The translations under genes and the position numbers were made by a program. From Cavenderia fasciculata (lineage: Eukaryota > Evosea > Eumycetozoa > Acytosteliales > Cavenderiaceae), in contig NW_004457690.1 in the NCBI RefSeq assembly GCF_000203815.1, forward strand, positions 124,001 to 188,000: a stretch of DNA of 64,000 nt, in the 5' to 3' direction. Under the pieces are notes generated by a model. The model ran no database searches, was not told the origin of the DNA, and saw only the letters and a program-made list of their open reading frames with translations. This document shows positions 12,213-24,000 of the stretch, one piece after another. How positions within the stretch are numbered: the first letter of the stretch is position 1; every line of letters begins with the position of its first letter.

Positions 12213-14073
12213 TTAAAATTGATGATCATCTTCCAATTGTAAAACCAAAAGATGTTCCTTGTCACAAAGAGCAGGAGTTGAGAATTTCATAGAGTATTCA
12301 CACTTTGATGGTTCTTGGACATCGTAGATCTTGTTTTCAGAGCCACATTCGACTTGAACCTTGAGACTACGCTTTGGTCCACCCCAACATTGAACACCAT
12401 TGGTAAAGGACATGGATGAGTGGTTTGGTCCCCATTCTTCGAATCTACCGAGACTGGTATGTCCTTGCTTGGAATTTTCAAATGGACACATGGTGTAGGT
12501 ATAGTCTTTGGTGGGTGCATCAAAACATCTTCCATAGAGTGGCAAGAAAACATTGTCTGGTCCCATATCAGTGATTAAAAGCTTTTCTAATTTCTCGGTT
12601 TGTTCAATATTGTCTCTTAATTGTCTATTCTTTTCTCTAAGTTCACGATCAATTTCTTCAATTTCTATAATAATAAAGAGAAATAAAATAAAAAAAAAGA
12701 GTTAATACTTAATAATAAATGTTAATGTGATATCTGTGATAGATAGATAGATAGACATAATAGAAAATAGATAACAACTTGACAATTCAGATATTTTAGA
12801 TTGTGGCAAGTATTGGCTTATAACATCAACAGCTGCTGATACCATTTCTTGCAATGTATCTAAAAGGGTTGCCTTTACTATTTTTCTATAAATATAAATA
12901 TATATATAGACAGAGATATATAAGTATAAAGGTAATTGTTTGGTGGATGGAGGTGAACATATACAGACAAAATAAAAAATAATAGAAACAAAATATAATA
13001 AGATGTGTATAAATAAAGTGAAGATGACGACGATGATGAATCTTACCATTTTTAGTTTCTTCTAATTGTGGATCTTCAGGTTCTTTTGGTTTTGGTTGAT
13101 CTACTTGTTGTTCTTCATCTTCATTGCTTACAACATTTGGTGTCATTCCAGTTTCTCCATCTACACCAAAAGTAAATGGTTCTGTTGTTGGTGTTGGTTT
13201 CTTCTGGTTGAGCAGTTTTATCTTGGGTGTCACCGTTGGCAGCTTGTTCAGTTTCATTTTGTTGTCTTTCAATTTGTTCCTTTAACTTTCTTTCAGCTTC
13301 AAGTTGTTCCTCTCTTTCCTTCTTTTTAGCTTCAAGAGCCTCCTTTGCAACTTCCAACTCTTTGATGGTTTGTTTCAATGGTTCGTGTTCCTTTCTAGAC
13401 TTTTCAAGTTCCTCCTTTTTAGTCTTTAATATTTCGACGGCTTCATTGATCATCTCTTCTTTAATCTTGAGTCCAGTTGTGTACTTTTGGATGGCTTCTT
13501 CTCTAGCCTTTCTCATTTCCTTGCTTAATTCTGCACAACTGTCTTGACATTTAATCAATCCTGATTGTTCATCAGATCCATCACAACAATCTAAAAAGTA
13601 AACCGAATAAATAAGATGATCACAATTCCTGAGCAGCAGAGTGAGATGAGTACATACCGCAAATACCATCATTGACCAAGATAGATGAGATCAATTGACC
13701 CTTGTATCCCTTATTCTTACAATAGAATTGACCATTTGAACATGCACTTGTGCCTGGTTCATCAGATCCATCTGGACAATCGCAATAGTCATCGTTGACG
13801 TAATCGATTGGGATCGTTTTACCCGATCCAAAGCATGTAAATGTTTCACCCTTATAATATTCTAATTCTAATAGTAGTAAACAAATATTGTAAGTATATG
13901 ATAGTGGTTATACCTATAAACTATTGCGTAGTTCATGTACAGTACATACTTTCAGGTGGTACACCAAATTGAGGTGATAACTTGTTCTTGTTGTTGTTAC
14001 CACTATCTTTAGTGCATTGTGAAACTGCAATAAATGCAACAATGATAATGAATAAAGAGAATAATAGTTTCAT
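12213..14073 (-). CDS. prkcsh: Glucosidase II beta subunit (PRKCSH-like), one frame break
   Basis: Regulatory subunit of ER glucosidase II, which trims glucose from N-glycans during glycoprotein quality control. Exons are 14073-13950, 13867-13658, 13590-13047, 12877-12779 and 12664-12213. The N-terminal signal peptide ends near VSQC. Two Cys-rich LDLa-type repeats follow (CDCPDGSDE and CDCCDGSDE, both calcium-binding patterns), then a charged coiled coil, an acidic linker, a short helical segment and a C-terminal MRH lectin domain (GRCFD, MCPFEN, QCWGGPKR, YSMKFSTPALC). There is no clear ER-retention tetrapeptide. Exon lengths sum to 1429 nt, one more than a multiple of three. The coding frame changes at about 13150-13200 in the low-complexity acidic linker, with no plausible intron there. 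This is either an indel in the sequence or a real lesion. The domains on both sides are intact. Confidence 0.9.
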
Positions 14074-14307
14074 CTTTACTTTCTCTCTACCTCTTTTTCT
14101 ATCTGTCTAGATTAAAATTAAGTTCTTGAAGTAGCTGCAGCTTCAAGTTCATTAAAAAAAAAAAACTAAAAATAAAAATAAATTATCGTTACTTGTAAAG
14201 ACAGTGAATAAAGAGACTTTTGATTATAATCAATCGATTCGATTCATTATACAGTTCAATTTAGTTTTATAACATTTATTCAATGAAAGAGATAGAATAG
14301 AGCAACA

Positions 14308-17191
14308 ATGAAAAAAGAAAGTAATGGTGTTGTTGTCAACAATATGGCAACATCATCGTTTAGAGTGTCGATTGCATCAACCTATCAACCCTGTTATACA
14401 AAGTCTAGTTTGGTGTCAGAGAAGGATACTATTAGATCGACACCTTTTGGTTATAGTGGATCTTCTACTGTCAATGAATCAAGGGTCATTGTCAATTCGA
14501 CAATCCCTACACAACTGACTTGTTATCTTTATGATGGAGATTCTACTATTAAAGTATTAAAAGTATGTAACTAAACAATACGCGTTAAAGAAGATCTTGA
14601 TTCTTACTAACCAAATGGCCTATATATCATATAGATTATAAAATCGACAATACCTATACAAGATCATTGCACAATTGTTGATAAATCATCATTGTATCTC
14701 TTTGTTTTATTAACTGATTTCTCACTATGGTCTATTGATTTACACACTGATATTAATCAGTTGACCAATCAACAACCTACATCATCAACTACAATAGATG
14801 TTGATGAAGTTGGAAATGGAGGAGGGAAACGAAAATATCAAGATTTTCAACAAGATGGCGACGTTGTTGGTTTTAATACTACTATTGTTATGTTGGGAGT
14901 AGAACATCAATCTATATCTAATGTTGCTCGTTATATTGAAACATTGGATAATTTGGAATGGATATACTTTAATGGTACTAAATTGGTACTATTGTTCAAC
15001 ACTGATAATCGTCACTTGGAATTGATTCAATCCAAACTAGAATCTTTTTTCAAATCTGATATTGCAATTGAGGGATATATCATTACGAATCCAATCCAAG
15101 AAGAAGAAGAAGAACAAGAAATCATTTCAAGAAAACCATTCCTATTTACCATTCAAAAACAACAACAACCAACCGACATTACCATTGAAAATCACATCTA
15201 TTTTCGATTTGATACAATTCTGGTTGTATTAAAACAACAAAAACAAACATTTAATAATAAGAACCAACAACTCAAACTTGTAAATATTTTACCTCCCAAT
15301 AACCAAAACAACAAACAACAACTATTAAAAGTCTACAAATCAATATCTCCCAACAATCAAACTACCATTATTTTAAAATCTGAAAGTTCATCAGATCAAA
15401 TCGAATTCAATTTAAATCCAGATCATACAAATATATCAAAATTATTAATGGTCAATGTAAGTAAAGCAGCTTTTTTTAAAATTACATTGTACAAGAAAAT
15501 CACATTTTAATTTTTTCTATTCCCTTTTCATTTAATAGGATCTTATTATTTATCAATATAGAGGAAATCTATATTTTGTTAGATTATTTCAAAATGATGA
15601 TAGTACTACTACTACTACCTTTAAATACATTCAAGTTAAAAATCCTCCACATTGTAATGATGTAACTGATTTTTCAGTTGAACCCTTAAAACAACAAACA
15701 AATGGTAGTTCATATCAAATCTATATTCAATTTAAAAACTCTAAAATGAATATTTATAATATTATATTAGAGTATGAAAACCAAAAATCAAATAATAACA
15801 ATAATATTAATTTAATCGCTAACAAATCTTATCTCTATCTATTTAGAGGAGGAGATGATAAAAATTCAAAATGGTCACTATATACTGATGATTTAAAGCA
15901 AATTTCAAATCAATATAAAGATTTATTGACAAATGTAAAGACTGTTGATCACTCTATACTAGAAGTAAACAAGATTATGACAGTTTTATCGAAAAAACCA
16001 TTTCAATCAACAAAGTCACGTCCATTTACTTGTAAGGTCATTCCACTCTTGTCTCCAATTAATAATATCAATGGAAACCAATCGACTCTTTTGAGAATTA
16101 CCGTACATAATCATACAAAGATAGACTTGTCCAACAAGAATGGATGGTCCTTGTTAATTTCCTATAGGATAACAGATTTTCCTCTTAATTATACCTTTAC
16201 CACCGTTTTACCAATTGATTTATTATCAAACTCTTCATTGTAAGTAAAAATAAGAAATAATTATTTATCAAAAAACTTATATTTATTTCAAATTTTAAGT
16301 AATATACAGCATGAATTTGAATTACCATTAAATCAACCAATTCCATTTTCAATGTATATTATTTATCAAGTACCTTTTTTCAATGGAAAAGGAACTACTT
16401 TTCAAGTTGGACAAGTTACTCTAACACCTTTGGATTTTATGAATATATCAACTACCAATTACGGTAATACAACCATGAAAAGAGAAGGAATATTAGATTC
16501 AATTATTGAACTATTAGATTCCTCTTCCTCTTCATCTTCTTACTCTTCGACCTCTTCACCACCAACAACACCACCAATAACAACAACAAGGTACAACAAC
16601 ATTTTCAAACAAAAACTTCACATTCCCATCAAAAGTTACTCTTTTATGTCAAAGGGTGATTATTTGGAACAATTCTACAACTTTGTATTTTCAAAAAATA
16701 ATTTGGTTTCTCTTAAAGACATTACTACTCTATACTTGAATTCTACAAATATTGATAATATAATGATAAAAATGAATAGTATGTTTATTATTATTTTTAT
16801 TATTGTTATTGATCATGCTAACCCTAACCTTTTACTCTTTATAGGAATAGATGGTAAAACAAATTCAATACAATTACAATCAAAAGATTCAACTCATCTC
16901 TTTTTACAATCAATGTTATTAAAATTTATGACAAATGATATTGAATGTCCATTAGAGGCATTAAATAAGGACATGGAATCTTTTAAAGAAAAATTAAAGT
17001 TATGGATACAATCAAAAACAAGTACTAAAATATTGGCAGACAGAGCATTTTCACCTACAAACTCACCACCAAGGGGCAATCAACTTCAACAACAAACTCA
17101 TCCAATGTCTGCAGAAATCGAACAATTTACCAAACAATGTCAATCAATCATTAAAATTCAAGAAAGTTTTCACAATTTATTATCAATTTAA
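14308..17191 (+). CDS. Unrecognised 867-aa protein, possibly FANCB/FAAP100-like
   Basis: Five exons (14308-14562, 14635-15456, 15539-16239, 16300-16778, 16845-17191) sum to 2604 nt, 867 aa, with canonical borders. The N-terminal half alternates beta-type hydrophobic segments with Asn/Gln linkers, as in a degenerate beta-propeller (for example YLFVLLTDFSLWSID and IIYQYRGNLYFVRLF). A middle segment (NGWSLLISYRI...LPLNQPIPFSMYIIYQVPF) looks like a beta-sandwich. The C-terminus is helical (SAEIEQFTKQCQSIIKIQESF). The length and this propeller, sandwich, helical order resemble the Fanconi core subunits FANCB and FAAP100, but I see no diagnostic motif, so this is only a hypothesis. The last intron (16779-16844) is 66 nt, stop-free and in frame, so retention would add 22 hydrophobic residues. 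Confidence 0.75.
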
Positions 17192-17402
17192 TAAATAAAA
17201 CAAAAGAAATAAGAAATCGATGGCGATCATAACAAGCATCTTTTGGTTTTTTTAATTGTTTTTTTTTTATTATTAAGTTAGTTTGACTAAAACAGAAAAT
17301 GGGTCAACAAAAAAAATTAGGTCATAACTATTAATTATAATTATTGTAATTACTTTGATTGTTGGAACGGGGGGAGGTTGTTGATTGTTGTTGTTGGAAA
17401 TT

Positions 17403-17462
<60 letters not shown>

Positions 17463-17816
17463 GAGGTTTTAAAAATATGTACATTGGAAAAAAAAAGGAT
17501 AAAATGATTATATTAAAAGTTGGTTTGATTTGAGTTGATTTTTTTTTGTTGTAATTGTTGGGACTTGTTGTTCTGTTTTTCACATTGAAGTATAATCCTA
17601 TCTACTGTTGGTTTGCAAGGAAAAGGGAAGGGTTGGTTGGGGGGGGGGAGGGAGGAGGGAATATGGCATAGAATATTCCCAATTGTATTACGATATATTA
17701 TTTCGAATCAATTATAATTTGTGTGATTGATGAAATAGACAGCGCCGAGTTGGAGAAGGTTCTTCTTGATATATGAGAGAGAGGGAGGGATGGGGGAAGG
17801 ATATCTTTGATATTTT
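17192..17816. other. Convergent intergenic region with a TTG microsatellite
   Basis: The spacer lies between two convergent genes. It contains the TTG/CAA microsatellite listed separately, a G-rich run (GGGGGGGGGAGGGAGGAGGG at 17640-17659) and AT-rich DNA. No gene is called here. The poly-Gln open frame on the minus strand is only the microsatellite read through. Confidence 0.6.
17404..17463. repeat. (TTG)20 / (CAA)20 microsatellite, noncoding
   Basis: Twenty uninterrupted TTG units on the plus strand. Dictyostelid genomes are rich in such trinucleotide arrays, usually as poly-Gln codons. Here the array lies between two 3' ends and has no gene context. Confidence 0.9.
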
Positions 17817-19388
17817 TTAATTCTTGAAAATTCTAAAGAGAGAAAAATATGGTCGGTGTCCAACAATTTGTGAAGTTTGAGCGTTGATAATGCAGGTGAA
17901 GTTTTCACGATTGTAACTGTACTTTACAAAGTACACTGGAAGGAATGCTCTTTGAGAGGCAACAGTTTGGATGGAGGTTTCGACAAAGGTATCTTTATAG
18001 GTTCCCATTGGAATGGTGTGATGGAGTTTCTCCTCGCAAGCCTCACGATCCAATTGCTTGACCTTTCTTTGAGTAGTATCCCAAGCATTCTTTTCATCTA
18101 CCATATAAGCAAGAGTAAGTATACGTGGATCGGGTGTCATTGATTCATTGTATCCAAGGAGTTTAACTTCCCAACTATTCATTTGATTCAATAAATCCTT
18201 ATCAATTAATTTTTCATTTGCAATGGTTGATTTACAATATCTAAAAAAATAAAAATAAAATAAAAAAGGAATGAATAAGAAATTGTAATATATCATATAA
18301 TATATCTATCATACCTATGAGAAAAAATGTTTTCCTTTTTTGACCATCTCTTTTCAAACTTTGTATTTGCCAATATAGTATTACTGTTTGTGATTTGTGG
18401 AATTGGGCTGGCACCAGTTACAATGTAGGCACCATAGTTGGTTTGAGTGCATGCTTCAAAAACCCAATATGGAAGATACACAGCCTTTACGTAGCGGACT
18501 GTAAGGTTTTGATTCAAGTCTGATGGTGCAAACCACAATGATCCAATCCAATCTCTGAAAATTGTAATTGCCTTTTTCTTTGTAATATTAAATGGTAAAT
18601 AAGCTGGTGGATCTGGTTCATCCTATTTAAAAAATATATATATATTAGTATCAAAGGTAATAAATATAACCCTTTTTTGTTTTGCACATACTTCTTTTTC
18701 AATATGATGTTCAACATCAAAATCACTTCCAGATGAAATCATAATGTTATGGTTACTATTCTTTCCTCTATGAGCTCTTTCACAACAATCTCTACATAAA
18801 AATGATAAGCATTGTTCACATTTTCTTGTTACTCTTTTATCAAGACATGAATCTAAAGTAGATTAGAAGGAAATTAAATTAATATATACCAAAAGACTAT
18901 TATTTGTTATTATAATTACCACAAAATTTTGGACAAAAATCAAAGGCTCTTTTAATACTATCACTAATGTTTGACAAGTCTCTATTGACGGGCAAACTAT
19001 CCAAACCTTTTTCAGTCAATTTGGTGATTGCTCGACAAACAGGACATGTGATACTTTGATTAATATTTAATTCAGGTAGACATGATGTGCAGAAAGAATG
19101 GAGACATGATAACATTAAAGGTCTCTTTAATAAATCCAAACAAACTGGACACTAAAATTAAATAAATAAATTATTATTAGTAACCAGTTATTTGTTTCCT
19201 TATACTTATATTTTACATACTTGAAGGTCTCTAGATAACGTAGAAATAAACTTGAATAAACTTTTGTTGTGTCTGTATTCTTCATCTCCGCTACTATCAC
19301 TAATGTCGTCGTTCTTTCCATAATGAGGTGGCTGATTCTTAACCATCATCAAGGTTGCAATAATTGGTGGAAGATCAATATCTGTCAT
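17817..19388 (-). CDS. RING/B-box protein with bacterial-like C-terminal domain
   Basis: A probable E3 ubiquitin ligase of unknown target. Five exons (19388-19221, 19151-18920, 18852-18692, 18622-18315, 18240-17817) sum to 1293 nt, 430 aa. Exon 2 opens directly with a C3HC4 RING finger (CPVCLDLL, CLHSFCTSC, CPVCRA). Exon 3 has a B-box-like zinc site (KCEQCLSFLCRDCCERAH...NSNH). The last 240 residues (LPFNITKKKAITIFRDWIGS, LWFAPSDL, VKAVYLPYWVFEA, then DTFVETSIQTVASQRAFLPVYFVKYSYN) look unlike the SPRY or NHL domains of TRIM proteins. They recall a bacterial family often labelled zinc-ribbon or primosomal N'-like, which shares an F-x-I-x-K-x-x-A...W-x-APxxL...GxYxPxW pattern. That link rests on memory of the pattern and needs a profile search. 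Confidence 0.85.
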
Positions 19389-21013
19389 TGTTTTGTTGTG
19401 TTGTTGTTGTTGTTAAAAGTCTCTGGTGGTTTTGATGATTTTTCTGTTGATTTGATGATCCTCTGACTAACTTTTTGCAAAGTTTTGGTTTGTTGTGGCC
19501 TTGGAAAGATATGTGATTTATATATAATACAGTTGTGGTGGTTGGTTGGTTGGTTGGTTGGTTATAATTTATACAAAATAATGATAATAATTATCGATCA
19601 ACTATTTAAAGTTTGGTATTATTATTATTCTCAGAGGAGAAAGAAGAAGATATAGTATAGGGATAGAATATTCTATGTACAATGGCGTAATAATATAATA
19701 TATAAAAAATATTTACAGAGAGTTTATATTAAAACATATAAAGGAGGATCAGCAAGTGATAATATACAAAAATGATGATGAATGATTAAAAACGTTGAAT
19801 AATTTATACAGAAAAAAAAGGGTACTATATATGTATAATATAATAATAAATAATATATATGATAGTGTAAATATAGAAAAGGGTAAAACTAGCTAGATCA
19901 CAATTGTCATAAGAGTATATTTATATATAAAAGGTAAAAGGAATATTTAAAATAAAAGAAAAAAAGATGCAAGGGTAGTAGTATATATGTTAATTAAAAG
20001 GGAGGGAGCGGGAGGAAATTATTAAAAAAAAAATAAAAAATATTATTATTGGTAGTCTAGTCAGCTTCAAAAAAAAGGGTGGTATTATATTAACCTAGTT
20101 TGTGTGGTATCAAAAAAAAACAAACACCTAGGTGTTATTGTGGGGAGTAGTAGTAATGAAGTGAGTGAGTGATAGAGAGAGAGAGAAATGAATGGTGAAC
20201 GGATGAATAGTGAACGGTGGGTTGTTGTAAAATATGTATCCTCTCTCTTGCCAGTTATGAGTTGAATTTCCTTTTAAAAAACTTGTTGTTGTTGTTGTTG
20301 ATGATGTGAATAGATAGAGAAGAGATAAAAAGTAAATGGTGAAGCGGTAGTGTTATGCTAATTATAATATATATAAATGGTGAATAGGTTGTGATTAAAA
20401 GATATGATATGATTTCTCGTATTTAAATAATTGGAGAAGCAGATTTATATAATAAATGTATCTCTTAAACAAACAAACAAACAACACAATATATATACTG
20501 ATGTTTTCTTTCTTTGTTTTTCTCTGTCTGTAGTTTTACTTTGTATATATCTTATCACAATAGAATAAATAGAGTAGTAACTAATAATAAATTAATTTAT
20601 TAAGGGGGGTTGACTTTTAAATCTTTGCAGCTGAGGACCAATCCCTCAATAAAAATCACAATTCAGAGAACCCAATTGTATTGTCCAAAAAGGACGAGAC
20701 CAAAGTTCCCAACATTTTTTTTTATGTTTGGGATTTTTTTTGGGAAGAAGAAGATGTGATGGAAAACCGATCGTGTGGTTGTCAGCTGATCGGAGAATCA
20801 ATTTTGGCATGTTTGTGTGTGGGGGATGACTATCAGTTTGATTGATTTATTGTTGGAACGTTGAGTTGATTGGTTTTTATCGGTAATAACAACATCAATC
20901 AAAACTTGGATAAAAACAAAATAAAGATTCTTTATAATTCTATTTATTATTATACATAAGGGAAAAAGGTTGGGATTTAAAAAAACGAGTATCTATCTTA
21001 TCTTTCTCTTGAT
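19389..21013. other. 1.6-kb intergenic region, AT-rich
   Basis: Spacer between the 5' end of the RING gene and the 3' end of the atg11-like gene. It has many short purine runs, GTTGGTTGG repeats (19541-19562), a perfect 14-bp palindrome at 20123-20136 and an A/C-rich stretch near 20460. No open frame looks coding. An unannotated noncoding RNA could be here, but I cannot support one. Confidence 0.5.
20123..20136. promoter_or_regulatory. Perfect 14-bp palindrome AACACCTAGGTGTT
   Basis: A self-complementary 14-mer in intergenic DNA about 0.7 kb upstream of the RING gene. Such symmetric sites can bind dimeric regulators. There is no further evidence of function. Confidence 0.3.
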
Positions 21014-24000
21014 TTAAAATGATTTGGCAACCAATAATTCATGATAAGTGGTTCCTGTTGGTAATCCATAGATATTGCTTGAATCAGCATTCATTGTATT
21101 AATTTCAATTATAGTTCCAATTATGCATGATTTCTTTGCTCTAAAGTTTAAAAAAAAAGAAATGGTTTAATTAGAAAAACTATTGTTTTTTTTTGTTTTT
21201 TTTTGTTTTTTTTTATAACTTACACTTCATCTTGGAAAGAATCTAAACAATCAGGAGAGAGATAATAATTTGGTGAGTTTATATTTACAGCTTCATATAC
21301 ATTATTTTTGACAAAGTAAAAGATTGCAGTCTTGCTGTGTCTAAAGTTGGCAAGGATTGCATTTTCATCGTTTTGGTTGTTCATGAGAATGTCGACAGAG
21401 AGAGACTCTAGTGATCTAATCTTATCGTTGAGGTCTCGAATATGGTTGGTTTGACCTTCAAGCGTGTTTTCGAGTGTGAGAATGTTTTCCTTTTGTTCCA
21501 TGAGTGATTTGACGAGGAGTGAGTGAGAGATTTCTCCTGGTCGTTGTCCCAATACAATATTTGATATTTGACGCAAACTTGCATTGGATTTGTTGGCATC
21601 CTCTGTCTTGCTGGCCAAATCCTTTTCCTTTTTCTCGAGTTCTTGATCGAGTGATGTGCACAAGACATCCTTTTCAGAGAGCGATTCTTGCAACTTTTCA
21701 ACTTGGTGAAGACTATTTACATAATTGACATTGGTGCTTTCGTATTGTGCCTCTAGTTTTTGTATCTTTTGATTTTGTTGGACCGTTTGTTCCTTGAGGG
21801 TCTCCATTTGCACGACATTGTGCTCCAATGTTCTTTGTAGTTCCTTGATCTTTGCGAGGAGTGTATTCTTTTCGTTTGATCCACTCGATTTGCTAACATT
21901 GAGTTGTTGATCCAAATCTTGGTTCTCTGTTTGCAACATTTCAATGGTAGCTTGACTACGCTCCAATTCAGCAGTGACATTTGCATTTTCACTTGTGAGT
22001 GACTCTATATCGGATTGTTGTTGAGCAATGGTAGAGGTGTGTTGAGTAATCGTTGAGGAATGCTCTGCAATCACGGCCTTGAAAGAATCAATCTCGGTTT
22101 GATGGGTAAAGTTTTGGTTTTCAAAGTCTGATAGATTCTTTTTGATGGCTTCGTCACGCTCTGCCAACTGTTTGGTCATATTTTGTACTCTTTCTTGCAT
22201 GGTGTCGACTATTGCTCTCATTGACTTTTGCTCTTCCTTGTGTTGGTCCAACTCGATTTGTGACTTGTGGATCGATTCTGACGAGTTTTGTTCAATTTCT
22301 GAACGTTCGGATTGAAGTTTCTTGGTGATACCTTCCAACGTCTTGATGGCTACCTCGTTCTCCTTGATGGTTGCCTCATTCTCTTTGATGGTCACTTCAT
22401 TCTCTTTGAGTTGGAGTTCCGACGATGAGATAATCTCATCCTTTTGCTTCATATCGTTGGTCAAGTCGTTCATTTGGTTCTGAACAATCGAGATGATAGT
22501 GTCCTTGGAGCGGATAGTGTCGAGTGCGTCTTCCAACTCTTTTTGCAGCTGTTCCTTGGCCTGCATCATCTCGGTCAGACGAGAATGCGACTTGTCCAAC
22601 TCCTTTTCATACTCTTGAAGAGTGCTGTTTAATCGCTCGATTGAATCTACACTCTCGCTACTCTTGGCATCCAAGACCATACGCATAGTTGCCAATTCTT
22701 CGTTGGCAACCTTGAGTTGGCGAGTAAGTTTCTCAGACTCGTAACGCAAGTCTTCATTCTCTACTTGGCCATGTGATCTCTCCTCGGACAGGTCATCAAG
22801 TTGGCTTGTCAACTCCGAAATCTTAAACGTGTAATCAGAGGATTGCTTGGCGATTGTCTTGTCCATTGACGCAATCTTTTCCTCCAACATCTTGGTTGAC
22901 TCTTCCAATCGACGCACCTCCTTTTCAGATTGCTTGAGTAGGTCGTTGAGGTTAACGATTGCAATCTTTCCACTCTCCAACTCGTTGCCCAATCCCAACA
23001 CCTTGTTCTCCAAATGTCCAATGATTGTACTCTTTTCATTGAGTAGTTTGGTGTTGCTTTCTTGTGATTCGATCGACGACGAGTTGCTGATTTCAATAAA
23101 CTGTTCGTGACGTGCAATTTGTTGCTTGAGCTCTTTAACGTCGTTGGATAGCTCTTGCTTGTCAGTGTTTGCCTTTTTCAACTCGACTGTCAACAATTCA
23201 ATCGATTCGGAATCTTCATCCTGCTTGTCCTCCTTTTCCTGTTTCAATTGTTGAATCTTGGTTTCCAACTCTTCGATTTGTTTCTTTTTGATGGTATTCT
23301 CCAATTCATGTTCTCTAATCTTGTTTGACAATTCGCTTTCGTGAGACTGAAGTGTATCAATGTGCTTTTGTTGTGAGGCACTCTCCAACAACAACTTTGA
23401 AAGCTCTTGTTTCTTGTCATCCAATTCTTTTCGAACCTCTTCGATTTGATTCTTTCTAAACTGATCAGATGTGACACTATCACTCTGGAATATTCTTGAT
23501 TTCTCTAATAAATCTCTATATTTTTCATCTGCTTTTGATGCCATTAAAAAGGTTGATTGTAATTTCATTTCCAATGATTTAATTTTTTCTTTTTGTTGTG
23601 ATTCCTAAATAAAAAATAAATAAAAAGAATAAGTAAGTATATAAAGAAATGGAGTATCTATTTGTATGTTTTTCTTTTTTGGTATGTTTGACTTACTAAT
23701 ATTTTTGAATCTAAATTGGAAGATTTATCAACAAAAGTAGAGCCAGTAGAAAAATCTGTTTTTTTGTTGTTGGGATTTGTTCTATTCATATTGATTTGAT
23801 CAAATCCATCGATTAAAGCAAAATCATCTTCTACATCACTATTTCCACCACTATTATTTGAACCTGTCTGTTGTTGTTGTTGCTGCTGTTGAAAACCAAT
23901 GATTGGTTGAGATAAAACAGATTTAATTCTTGGAGCTGAATCTGACATGAACGTACCACTATTATTAATAATGTTACTACTTGTGTTGTTGATTTGTAAC

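Noticed and set aside
17401-17583. Minus-strand poly-Gln frame
   Set aside because: It is the TTG microsatellite read through, with no start context and no folded part.
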